From positions 1 through 51,613 of the forward strand of contig CBFIFE010000015.1 of assembly GCA_965661765.1 (NCBI GenBank): DNA of 51,613 nucleotides, given 5' to 3'. Below are positions 16,844 through 24,627 of this stretch, piece after piece (the stretch's first letter is position 1; each line of letters begins with the position of its first letter). The notes below the pieces were generated by a model that was given only the letters and a program-made list of their open reading frames with translations, was not told the origin of the DNA and ran no database searches. The position numbers and the translations under genes were made by a program. The stretch comes from JBMYZL01 sp965661765 (GTDB lineage: Bacteria > Bacteroidota > Bacteroidia > Flavobacteriales_D > Sanyastnellaceae).

Positions 16844-17634
16844 GCGCATGGCAGGCCATCATCTTGGGACTGATTCAAGGACTGACTGAGTTTTTGCCTG
16901 TCAGCAGTTCGGGCCACTTGGAACTGGGCAAAGCCGCTTTCGGACTCAAAGACCTCGACTTGACCTTCAGCATTCTCGTGCACGGCGCGACGGCCTTGAG
17001 CACCATCGTGGTGTTTTGGCAGGACATTGTGGGGCTTCTGCGCGGTCTGTTTGATTCGCGCTCCTCCGGCAGCCGCCAGTACATTCTGTTCATCGTCTTG
17101 TCCATGTTGCCCGCCGGGTTGGTGGCATTCACCTTGCGCGACACGCTGGAGGCCACCTTTGTCGGACAGCCGTCTCGGGTGGGTGGCATGCTGGTGCTCA
17201 CGGGATTGATCCTGTGGGTCTCGCAGCGATTCCCGAAACGGGACCTGCCCCTCGGCGTTCCCAAGGTTTTGGCCATCGGCCTCGCTCAGGCGTTTGCCAT
17301 TTTGCCCGGCATCTCCCGTTCGGGCTCCACCATCGGCACAGCCATCGCCCTGGGCGTGTCTCGCGCTGAGGCGGCACGATTCAGTTTCTTGATGGCTCTG
17401 CCTGTCATCTTGGGGGCGACCGCTCTGGAAATGAAGGATTTGCTGGACGCCCCTGCAGCCCATTCTGGCCTCTCCTCAGAATTGCTCTTGCCCTACATCG
17501 CTGGTTCCATCGCTGCATTTGTCAGCGGTGTCATTGCCTGCAAGTGGATGGTGCGATTGGTTCAAAACACCAGCCTCAATGGGTTTGCCATCTACTGCAT
17601 CGTGCTGGGTGGCGTGGCATTTTTCGCCCTGTAG
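16840..17634 (+). CDS. uppP: Undecaprenyl-diphosphatase UppP (BacA)
   Basis: Integral membrane phosphatase that recycles undecaprenyl pyrophosphate to the monophosphate carrier for cell-wall synthesis. The 264-aa protein shows both family motifs: GLIQGLTEFLPVSSSGHLEL near the N-terminus and LPGISRSGSTIGTAIALGVSR in the middle, with multiple hydrophobic helices throughout. It is translationally coupled to the DUF3098 gene. Confidence 0.97.
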   Translation: MSAWQAIILGLIQGLTEFLPVSSSGHLELGKAAFGLKDLDLTFSILVHGATALSTIVVFWQDIVGLLRGLFDSRSSGSRQYILFIVLSMLPAGLVAFTLRDTLEATFVGQPSRVGGMLVLTGLILWVSQRFPKRDLPLGVPKVLAIGLAQAFAILPGISRSGSTIGTAIALGVSRAEAARFSFLMALPVILGATALEMKDLLDAPAAHSGLSSELLLPYIAGSIAAFVSGVIACKWMVRLVQNTSLNGFAIYCIVLGGVAFFAL

Positions 17635-17686
17635 ACGTAACATTTGGGCCCCTGCGGCGTCTTTTCACAACATCAGAGACACGAAA

Positions 17687-18235
17687 ATGAAACTGAACTT
17701 GCTCTTGACGCTTGGCCTCGCCTTGTTGATGACAGGCTGCACCGAAGTCACATTTGATCAACCCCAGCCACCCAAGCGATGGGACCGCAGCCACATGCCC
17801 AAGAGCTGGCAGGGCACATGGGTGGCTGATGATGCAAGCCCACAGGAGATGGACGACAACAAGATCGTCATCTCCGAAGAAAAAATTCACCTTGTTTCCG
17901 AGGACATCACTTTGACGATCGGTGAGGACACGCACCTTCGTTGGTTCCGGGGCTACTTGGTTTTCAGCATCCGGCAGCAGGAGAAGGATGGCTATTTTGT
18001 TCGTCTGGCCAAACGCAACAAAGACACCATTGCCCTCTATGAATTCGACGGGACGGATGAAGAAAAAATCGCCCTCTGGGAAGCGGCACTCCCCAACGAG
18101 GTGGCCCAAACCCGAAACGATGACGGGGAGGTCAAATCCATCCGGCTGACGCCGGTGAACAACGCCGCTTTCGGCGAACTCATCAAAACAGGCGGGTTGA
18201 CACGAACGACAACCCTGGTGCGCTGGCCGGCTTGA
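17687..18235 (+). CDS. Small lipoprotein of unknown function
   Basis: A 182-aa protein with a clear lipoprotein signal, MKLNLLLTLGLALLMTGC, lipidated at Cys18. The mature part is acidic and rich in short beta-strand-like segments (for example GEDTHLRWFRGYLVFSIRQQ). I recognise no domain. The start at 17687 begins the signal peptide; the frame is open further upstream but that part overlaps uppP. It follows uppP by 52 nt. Its stop lies in the 10-bp palindrome TGAGGCCTCA that also contains the stop of the convergent superoxide dismutase gene. Confidence 0.75.
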   Translation: MKLNLLLTLGLALLMTGCTEVTFDQPQPPKRWDRSHMPKSWQGTWVADDASPQEMDDNKIVISEEKIHLVSEDITLTIGEDTHLRWFRGYLVFSIRQQEKDGYFVRLAKRNKDTIALYEFDGTDEEKIALWEAALPNEVAQTRNDDGEVKSIRLTPVNNAAFGELIKTGGLTRTTTLVRWPA

Positions 18236-18239
18236 GGCC

Positions 18240-19025
18240 TCAGCCTTTGTTGGCTGACCAAACCGCGGCCGCCTCGTCCCAATTCAAAAGGGACGTGAAG
18301 CCCGCCAGGTAATCGCCGCGACGGTTCTGGTAATTGAGGTAATAGGCGTGCTCCCACACATCAACGCCGATGATTGGGCGGCCTTTGACTTCCACAATTT
18401 GAGACATCAATGGGTTGTCCTGGTTCGGCGTGGACGTCACAGCGAGGCGACCCTCTGCCGTTTCGATGAGCCACGCCCAACCGCTGCCAAATTGTTGGGC
18501 ACCCGCAGCGCGCAACGATTCCAGCATGGATTCCGTGCTGCCAAAATCCCGTTCAATCGCTGCTTTGAAATCGCCAGAAGGGGACTGGGCACCACCGGGC
18601 TTCAGCAACCGCCAGTACAAACTGTGGTTGAAGTGTCCTCCGCCGTTGTTTCGCAGGCCCAGGTGTTCTGGCACATCCGTGATCTGACCGAGCAATTCTT
18701 CAATTGCCAAACCTTCGAAGGCGGGTGCCTGACGAACCGCCATGTTCAATTTGCGCACATAGCCCGCATGGTGCTTCCCGAAATGCAGTTCCATGGTCTC
18801 CGCGTCAATCACTGGCGCCAACTCACCAAATCCGTAACCCAACGGCTCCTGCTCATGAAGTTTCATTTTCGGCTTTTTGCCGTCCTCGGATGCGGCCGAC
18901 CCCTCCGTCGCGTCCCCTGCAACGGCAGCATCGCCCTCCTGCGTTCCGCACCCACTGAGCATTGGCGCCACAAGCAACCCCGCCCCCGCGGCACCAGTCA
19001 GCTTCAAAAACGTTCGCTTCTTCAT
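18240..19025 (-). CDS. Exported (lipoprotein-type) Fe/Mn superoxide dismutase
   Basis: The 261-aa protein is an Fe/Mn-family superoxide dismutase with the metal ligands visible: His in HFGKHHAGYV, His in NHSLYW, and Asp/His in DVWEHAYYLNYQ. Unlike cytoplasmic enzymes it begins with an export signal MKKRTFLKLTGAAGAGLLVAP followed by a lipobox MLSGC and an Ala/Gly/Asp-rich linker. KRTFLK resembles a Tat motif with Lys in place of the first Arg. It would therefore detoxify superoxide outside the cytoplasm, anchored to a membrane. The ATG at 19025 lies 4 nt after a CATCTTTG box. Which metal it uses is not clear. Confidence 0.9.
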   Translation of the reverse strand: MKKRTFLKLTGAAGAGLLVAPMLSGCGTQEGDAAVAGDATEGSAASEDGKKPKMKLHEQEPLGYGFGELAPVIDAETMELHFGKHHAGYVRKLNMAVRQAPAFEGLAIEELLGQITDVPEHLGLRNNGGGHFNHSLYWRLLKPGGAQSPSGDFKAAIERDFGSTESMLESLRAAGAQQFGSGWAWLIETAEGRLAVTSTPNQDNPLMSQIVEVKGRPIIGVDVWEHAYYLNYQNRRGDYLAGFTSLLNWDEAAAVWSANKG

Positions 19026-19029
19026 GACG

Positions 19030-19037
19030 CAAAGATG
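19030..19037 (-). promoter_or_regulatory. Candidate -7 box CATCTTTG of the superoxide dismutase gene
   Basis: On the minus strand CATCTTTG (7 of 8 to TAnnTTTG) ends 4 nt before the ATG at 19025, another very short spacing. Confidence 0.35.
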
Positions 19038-19139
19038 GGCATTTCGACGTTGTCTTGTGAACATCCCGATGCAATTCCATTCCCTTCGATGCGTTGATGG
19101 ATGTAGCTTTCCGTCATCTTTCGTCAGTTCCACGACCCA

Positions 19140-21503
19140 TTGAAAACCTTCATCCGCTGCTTCCTTTGGGCCTCCGGTCTGCTGCTTGCCCTTGTCGCCT
19201 TGGGCACCGGTTGGCTGTACACGCACGAGGAAGAAATTGAAGGCCTGGTCCTGCAGAGCATTGCCGAGGGCCTGCAAACCGATGGACACATCACCGATCT
19301 CCAATTGCAGTGGTGGTCCTCGTTTCCACAGATTTCCGTCGCGCTGAAGGGGGTTTGGCTCAAGGGCTCATCCGGCGCGCAGGACGACATGTTGCTGCGG
19401 GCGGAGGAGATTCGGCTCAACTTGGACTTGCGGCAATTCTTGGCGGAGGACTTCAAGGTGGAGCAAGTCCAAATCCAGGACGCCACCATCGCCCTCAAGG
19501 CGGAGCGTGGGGTGTGGAACACCTCGGTTTGGTCTGCAGGCGCGCAAGACCCCAAATCCGAATCAGGGTTCAGCCTTCAACTCGCCCAGTGCGACCTCCA
19601 GAATGTCGACATCCGCATCGACAGCGAAAGCCAAAGCAGATTTTTCATCACCGATGTGCAATGTGCCTTCACCTCAGCGGCAGATGGGGGCCTGTCGGTT
19701 CTGGCGAACGGCGAGGCGCAACTTTTGTCCTTGGTTGACCTTGTCTTCCCCTCGCCCTTGCAGATGGAATTGTCGGTGGCCGGCGAGCAAGCCCCCAGTG
19801 GCGATTGGGCGTTGGAGATTCGCGAATGGAACGCCGAAGGACTTTTGCTCTCCGGCGAGGCGCACAGCAAAGGCGGGGATTGGCGCGCCGAAGGTTCGTT
19901 TTCAGAATTGGGTGCTGGTTTCGCGGACGCTGTCTGGCCGGAATGGCGCGACGGGCTCCGTACACTCAGCCTCGATCACCGCTTTGCCGGCACCGTCTCT
20001 TACGAAACAGGGGTGTTCACTTTGAACGGCGCCGCCGCCCCAGCGGATTGGTCATGGGGTCTGATGGCAGGAAGGGCTGAAGCCCGTGTGGCGCTGACCC
20101 ACGCGAAGAACAAATGGTCTCTGCTGGCGCAAGACATTGCCGTACAACTCCCTGGGCTATCCGCCAACGCATCGCTGCGATGCGCGGATTTGGGGCAAGG
20201 ACAGTGGAAATTCGACGTCGCTCCCGTCGCAACGGTGGCGGAAATCGAAGGCTTGGGCTTGCTTCTCCCGTCGCCGTTGGACCTGAAGAGTGGAACGATT
20301 TCTGGCCAAATCACCACCACCCTCGACCTGCCGAAAAACAAGTGGTTGCAACTCGATGCGCAGCTCTCATGCCGGAATTTGGTGGCGACCTCAGGGGATT
20401 GGCCCCTCGAAATCGAATCGGCAGCCGTGCACATCAAAGACTGGCAAAATTGGACAGCAACGGACATCCTGCTTCACACATTGGGCCAAACCTTCACCGG
20501 CGCCGTCTCCACTTCGAAAGGCGCCACCGCCGTTGAATTGGCATGCGACGCGCTGAGCATCCCGACCGACTGGCCAGATTGGGGGGATTGGGGCCGTTCA
20601 GATGAGGAGACACCTGCTGCGTTCCGTTGGACCCAGGCAACCCTTCGGGCGGAGCGGTTGCAATGGCCGGCGTTCGGCGAAGGCGATTTGGCCTACAACA
20701 ACATCATTTCCCTCGCCCCAGCTGACACCCCAGCTGCCTACGACATCCGTTGGAACGGCAACATCGCTGGCGGAACCGCCGCCGCATCGGGCACGTTCGA
20801 TGCCAGCCAAACCGACCGATGGCCTGTCCAGCTCAACTGCACGGCAAGCGGGCTGGAACTGCAGCCCATGTTTGCCACCTTCCGAAACTTCGGACAAACC
20901 ACCCTCAGAGCGGAACACCTTCGGGGCCAGGTATCTTGGACGGGGGATTTGGCCTTCGAATATGACATGGCCGCTGGCATTGTGGCTGCCTCTGCCCAAG
21001 CGGAAGCTTTTCTCGACTGGAATCAAGTGCGATTGGACAACGTCGAAGCCCTCCAAGAGATCGCAGCGTACCTGCGCGACAACCGGTTGATGGCGCCGCT
21101 GGTGGATCCAGATGATTTGGCACAACGCCTCAGGCGGATTGACATTGAGCAGGCGACAACCCACTTGGCCATCGTCGAGGGCGATTTGCAAATTGAGCCG
21201 ATCACCATTGCCTCGTCAGCGATGGACGTGGACATCGCCGGAGGCCAAACCTGGGCCGGTGCTCTGGACTACACCCTCGGCTTTGCCTTGCGCGACTTGA
21301 AGAACACGCGCGAAGACGCCTTCGGCACCCTCGAAGACGATGGGCTGGGTCATCGCTTCTTTCTCACCATCGGTGGGACGCCTGACAACCCCGAATATGG
21401 GTGGGACCGAGCCGCGGGAAAAGATGCACGGAAGGCGCGGTTTGAAGAAGAAAAAGCCGTTTTGCGCAACATTTTCCGGCGCAACAATGCCAGCAAACCC
21501 TAA
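19140..21503 (+). CDS. AsmA-like protein
   Basis: A 787-aa protein with one N-terminal transmembrane helix (ASGLLLALVALGTGWLY) and a long beta-rich body. It has the AsmA-type N-terminus (residues about 30-110, with LQLQWWSSFPQISVALKGVWLKG and DLRQFLAEDFKVEQVQIQDATI) and an AsmA-like C-terminal region that includes AAYLRDNRLMAPLVDPDDLAQRLR. AsmA-like proteins are long envelope proteins implicated in lipid transport between membranes; this member's role is untested. The likely start is TTG at 19140 (MKTFIRCFLWAS); there is no better ATG upstream of the membrane helix. Confidence 0.82.
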   Translation: MKTFIRCFLWASGLLLALVALGTGWLYTHEEEIEGLVLQSIAEGLQTDGHITDLQLQWWSSFPQISVALKGVWLKGSSGAQDDMLLRAEEIRLNLDLRQFLAEDFKVEQVQIQDATIALKAERGVWNTSVWSAGAQDPKSESGFSLQLAQCDLQNVDIRIDSESQSRFFITDVQCAFTSAADGGLSVLANGEAQLLSLVDLVFPSPLQMELSVAGEQAPSGDWALEIREWNAEGLLLSGEAHSKGGDWRAEGSFSELGAGFADAVWPEWRDGLRTLSLDHRFAGTVSYETGVFTLNGAAAPADWSWGLMAGRAEARVALTHAKNKWSLLAQDIAVQLPGLSANASLRCADLGQGQWKFDVAPVATVAEIEGLGLLLPSPLDLKSGTISGQITTTLDLPKNKWLQLDAQLSCRNLVATSGDWPLEIESAAVHIKDWQNWTATDILLHTLGQTFTGAVSTSKGATAVELACDALSIPTDWPDWGDWGRSDEETPAAFRWTQATLRAERLQWPAFGEGDLAYNNIISLAPADTPAAYDIRWNGNIAGGTAAASGTFDASQTDRWPVQLNCTASGLELQPMFATFRNFGQTTLRAEHLRGQVSWTGDLAFEYDMAAGIVAASAQAEAFLDWNQVRLDNVEALQEIAAYLRDNRLMAPLVDPDDLAQRLRRIDIEQATTHLAIVEGDLQIEPITIASSAMDVDIAGGQTWAGALDYTLGFALRDLKNTREDAFGTLEDDGLGHRFFLTIGGTPDNPEYGWDRAAGKDARKARFEEEKAVLRNIFRRNNASKP

Positions 21504-21721
21504 AGTCTCCTTCAGAATTTCTCAGAAAGCAGTTCATGTTGCATTTGCCCGCTCAACGAATTGGCAAGAAACCCAACTCGCTGTCACCTTTTGACATCCT
21601 GTCTTCAAATTGCTGATTTGCAATGTTTTGATGTCAACTTGTGTGACATTTTTGTGTGAACATCGTGAGAGATCCCATCAACCCGTTTCCTACTCATATT
21701 GAGACGAATGCCCATTTTTTG

Positions 21722-21825
21722 TTGACTAAAACAATATGAAGAGCTATATTAGAGTGACTTAAGTAGACCAGCTTGACCAATTGAAAACGCCAACTTCCAA
21801 CGGGAAGCTTGGCGTTTTCTTTTGC
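21722..21825 (+). ncRNA. Candidate short transcript with own promoter and terminator
   Basis: TTG (21722-21724), 20 nt and TATATTAG (21745-21752, 7 of 8 to TAnnTTTG) form a promoter; the same bases also read as TTGACT, 17 nt, TATATT. Transcription would start near 21759 and stop at the hairpin at 21783-21825, giving an RNA of about 65 nt. The next gene has its own -7 box after the hairpin, so the RNA need not be its leader. No Rfam class was recognised. Alternatives are a leader/attenuator or a distant terminator of the AsmA-like gene. Confidence 0.4.
21783..21825 (+). terminator. Strong hairpin terminator
   Basis: An almost perfect 16-bp stem runs from G21783 to C21819: GAAAACGCCAACTTCC pairs with GGAAG, a bulged C21808, and TTGGCGTTTTC, closed by a 4-nt loop. 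TCTTTTG follows. The stem is unusually long and stable for the window. Confidence 0.75.
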
Positions 21826-21833
21826 CCACTCGC

Positions 21834-21841
21834 TACCTTTG
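21834..21841 (+). promoter_or_regulatory. -7 box TACCTTTG of the gene at 21848
   Basis: An exact TAnnTTTG match ending 6 nt before the ATG at 21848 and located after the terminator hairpin. It implies a new, nearly leaderless transcript. Confidence 0.45.
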
Positions 21842-21847
21842 AAGACC

Positions 21848-22579
21848 ATGACCCAACACCGCGAAACGGAATCACTCAACGCCCTTCTCCGATCCCTTGC
21901 CCAGTCCTTGCAGCGACTGACCCAACAAGAAACGGATTTGACGGAACTCGATCGGGCACTGGAATTGTCGCGTGAACTGCACGAGCGAATGGCCATTTTG
22001 CGGTATCGGGTCATCGACGAATGGGAGGAAGAACCAGAGAACCAAGGAACCAAGGAAGCAGGAAAGCAGGGAAGGGAAGAACCCGGGAACGAGGGGGCGG
22101 CGAGGGGATTTGATCGGCCATTCTTGTTTTCCTTCGGCGCAGCATCCCCAACCTCAAAGATCGCGAGCGACCCCAAATCAGAAGACGACGATGCTTCAAC
22201 GGCTGTCGCAGAGAAGCCTGCTGTGCTTCATGAAGATGCAGCGGCAGAAGAACAGCCCCGCACAGCAATCGACGCCACCCCACCAAATGATGACGTCATG
22301 AGCCTGGCGGAACGGCTGCAACTTGCGCCATTGAAACGACTGACCGATGCCATGGGCATCAACGACCGCGTTCGGTTTGCTTCGGATCTGTTCGAAAGCG
22401 ACATGAGCGCATTTTTGGCGGGTTGCAAGCAAATTGAGGATTGCCAGACCGCGTCTGAGGCCATCTTGTTGGCCAAATCGCTGGCCGAAGAAGGCATTGA
22501 CTGGTCCGTTGAAAAGGGGTCACCGCACGATTTCTTGATGCTTGTGACGCGTTTGTTCCTCGCTGATTCCGGTCGCTGA
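21848..22579 (+). CDS. Conserved Bacteroidota protein of unknown function with repeat-derived linker
   Basis: A 243-aa protein. Residues 5-55 are helical and probably coiled-coil (LNALLRSLAQSLQRLTQQET). Residues 59-88 are encoded by an A/G-rich repetitive stretch (EPENQGTKEAGKQGREEPGN). The C-terminal 85 residues (LKRLTDAMGINDRVRFASDL onward, ending HDFLMLVTRLFLAD) resemble, from memory, a widespread uncharacterised Bacteroidota domain of the form GINDRFLFxxELF. The ATG at 21848 is supported by the TACCTTTG box; a TTG at 21809 would begin inside the terminator hairpin. It overlaps rsmI by one base (TGATG). No function is proposed. Confidence 0.75.
   Translation: MTQHRETESLNALLRSLAQSLQRLTQQETDLTELDRALELSRELHERMAILRYRVIDEWEEEPENQGTKEAGKQGREEPGNEGAARGFDRPFLFSFGAASPTSKIASDPKSEDDDASTAVAEKPAVLHEDAAAEEQPRTAIDATPPNDDVMSLAERLQLAPLKRLTDAMGINDRVRFASDLFESDMSAFLAGCKQIEDCQTASEAILLAKSLAEEGIDWSVEKGSPHDFLMLVTRLFLADSGR
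22031..22106 (+). repeat. Purine-rich GAACCAAGG-type repeat inside a coding linker
   Basis: Starts GAACCAGAG, then AACCAAGG twice, then degenerates into AAGCAGG and GGG-rich units. It is almost entirely purine plus short CC, in frame, and lies between two conserved parts of the protein. Its GAACCAG opening and G-rich sense strand recall the arrays at 39233 and 42913. Confidence 0.55.
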
Positions 22580-23250
22580 TGCTGCCCAATCTGACCCTTG
22601 TGCCCACACCGATCGGCAACCTTGGGGACATGAGCCCTCGGGCGCGGGAGGTGCTGGCAGAGGTCGACGTGGTTCTTGCTGAGGACACCCGAACAACGGG
22701 CAATTTGATGCGGCATTTTGAAATCGATACGCCGCTGCAGCCGTATCACATCCACAACGAGCACGCCTTGGTGGAAGGCATTGTTCGGCGCATGCAGGGC
22801 GGCGTCCGGTTCGCATTGTGTTCCGACGCAGGCACGCCGGCGATTTCTGACCCCGGTTTTTTGTTGGTGCGGGCGGTGGTTGAGGCGGGCCTGGCCGTGA
22901 ACTGCTTGCCGGGGCCCACGGCGTTCGTCGCGGCACTGGCGAGCTCTGGCCTCCCTTGCGATCGCTTTGTTTTCGAAGGATTCTTGCCGCACAAAAAGGG
23001 ACGCAAAACGCGCATCGAGGTGCTGCTTGATCGAGCAGAGACGACAGTCCTCTATGAGTCCCCACATCGTGTGGAAAAATTGCTGGACGCCATGGTGGCA
23101 GCAGGAGCTGGCGAACGCCAAATCTGCCTCTCCCGAGAACTCAGCAAACTGCATGAAGAGCATGCCCGAGGAACGGCCGTGGAACTCCTTGCGAAGTTGA
23201 AGGAGCAGCCTGCCCGTGGTGAATACGTCGTCGTCGTCGCTGGTGCTTAG
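22579..23250 (+). CDS. rsmI: 16S rRNA (cytidine1402-2'-O)-methyltransferase RsmI
   Basis: SAM-dependent enzyme that 2'-O-methylates C1402 in the decoding centre of 16S rRNA. The 223-aa protein has the tetrapyrrole-methylase fold with LVPTPIGNLGDMSPRA, VLAEDTRTT, CSDAGTPAISDPG, LPGPTAFVAALASSG and YESPHRVEKLL. At 223 aa it has the compact form that lacks the long C-terminal extension of some homologues. Its 3' end overlaps the convergent radA gene by 4 nt. Confidence 0.96.
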   Translation: MLPNLTLVPTPIGNLGDMSPRAREVLAEVDVVLAEDTRTTGNLMRHFEIDTPLQPYHIHNEHALVEGIVRRMQGGVRFALCSDAGTPAISDPGFLLVRAVVEAGLAVNCLPGPTAFVAALASSGLPCDRFVFEGFLPHKKGRKTRIEVLLDRAETTVLYESPHRVEKLLDAMVAAGAGERQICLSRELSKLHEEHARGTAVELLAKLKEQPARGEYVVVVAGA

Positions 23251-24617
23251 AAGAGCTTTCCATGCAGGTCGCTGACCCGCTTGACGAAGACGAGCTCCAT
23301 TTTCTTCGTGCCCAACTCCCCGGCATGCCCACTGACAAACATCCGCTTCATGCCCATTCGCTCGGCTTCCGCAATGCGCTGTGGCAAACGCGACACTGGA
23401 CGGATCTCGCCACTTAGACCCACTTCGCCTGCAAAGACCGTCCCGATGGGCAAGGCCACATCGAGCGTTGAGCTGAGAATCGCCGCGACCACGGCCAAAT
23501 CCAAGGCAGGATCTTGAAGGCGCAATCCCCCCGCCATGTTCAAGAAGACATCCTTCGTGCCGAGTTTGAAGCCGTTGCGCTTTTCCAGAACCGCAAGCAA
23601 CATGTTGAGGCGGCGCATGTCAAAACCCGTGCCGGAGCGCTGGGGGGTGCCGTAAACAGCAGTGCTGACGAGGGCCTGCACTTCCACCAGCAAAGGTCGG
23701 GCGCCCTCGAGGGCCGCGGCAACCGCAGATCCACTCAAATCGTCGTCCTCTTCGTCGAGGCGAAGCAACACATCAGAAGGGTGGTCCACCACCGCCAAAC
23801 CCGTGCCCCGCATCTCGTAAAGCCCCAGTTCGGATGTCGTGCCAAACCGATTTTTCACAGCTCGAAGCATCCGGTAGGCGTGGTTTCGCTCGCCCTCAAA
23901 AGACAACACCACATCCACCATATGCTCCAAAACCTTGGGTCCGGCGATGGATCCTTCCTTGGTGATGTGCCCAATCAGGAACACCGGGATGTTGCGCTCC
24001 TTGGCCAACCGCGTCAAGGCTGCCGCCGATTCACGGATTTGAGAGACCGATCCTGGGGCTGCCTCAACGGTCGGGTGGTAGAGGGTTTGGACGGAGTCCA
24101 CCACCAAAACATCTGGCGAATGTGTCGTCGCTTCTTGCAAGACCAAATCCGTGTTCGTCTCGGGCAATACCCAAAGATGATCCGACAGCGGCCCCAATCG
24201 CTCAGCGCGCATGCGAACTTGCTGTGGACTCTCCTCGCCTGCAACGTAAAGGACCGTTTTGTTCGATTGAGTCATGGCCATGGCTGCCTGCAGCATCAAC
24301 GTGGACTTGCCAATCCCCGGTTCACCCCCGAGCAACACCACACTGCCCGCCACCAGCCCCTCTCCCAACACGCGGTTCAAGTCCCGGTCTCCAGCATCGA
24401 GCCGCTGCAAAGAAGATGCAAGCACTTGCGAGAGGGGCTGGGCCTTGGCCGGCTTTCGGTCCGGCTCAATCCCTCGGCGGGCAATGGCAGGTGCCACATC
24501 CGTCCGCGTGAACTCCTCAAGCGTTCCCCATTCCTTGCACCCTGGGCACTGGCCCACCCACTTGATGACCTCGTGACCGCATTGGTTGCAGGCAAAAGCA
24601 GATTTGGTCTTCGCCAC
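23247..24617 (-). CDS. radA: DNA repair protein RadA
   Basis: RecA-like branch-migration ATPase/helicase of recombinational repair. The 456-aa protein has the N-terminal four-cysteine zinc finger (CNQCGHEVIKWVGQCPGC), Walker A GGEPGIGKST, the RadA-specific KNRFG motif, and a C-terminal Lon-protease-like domain (from about 280). The start is GTG at 24617 (MAKTKSAF). It lies 10 nt after the adhesin stop on the same strand and may be read through from it. Confidence 0.97.
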   Translation of the reverse strand: MAKTKSAFACNQCGHEVIKWVGQCPGCKEWGTLEEFTRTDVAPAIARRGIEPDRKPAKAQPLSQVLASSLQRLDAGDRDLNRVLGEGLVAGSVVLLGGEPGIGKSTLMLQAAMAMTQSNKTVLYVAGEESPQQVRMRAERLGPLSDHLWVLPETNTDLVLQEATTHSPDVLVVDSVQTLYHPTVEAAPGSVSQIRESAAALTRLAKERNIPVFLIGHITKEGSIAGPKVLEHMVDVVLSFEGERNHAYRMLRAVKNRFGTTSELGLYEMRGTGLAVVDHPSDVLLRLDEEDDDLSGSAVAAALEGARPLLVEVQALVSTAVYGTPQRSGTGFDMRRLNMLLAVLEKRNGFKLGTKDVFLNMAGGLRLQDPALDLAVVAAILSSTLDVALPIGTVFAGEVGLSGEIRPVSRLPQRIAEAERMGMKRMFVSGHAGELGTKKMELVFVKRVSDLHGKLF

Positions 24618-24627
24618 TGGGAAACAA

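Larger units (their letters stand above)
21504..21847. other. Intergenic region, 344 bp
   Basis: The only stretch longer than 300 bp without a coding gene. It holds a weak promoter-like sequence (TTG 21628-21630, 16 nt, CATTTTTG 21647-21654), a better one (TTG 21722-21724, 20 nt, TATATTAG 21745-21752), a strong hairpin terminator (21783-21825) and the -7 box of the next gene (21834-21841). No open frame there looks like a gene and no tRNA-like fold was seen. The sequence TGTGACATTTTTGTG (21642-21656) closely resembles part of the kynA promoter. Confidence 0.7.
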
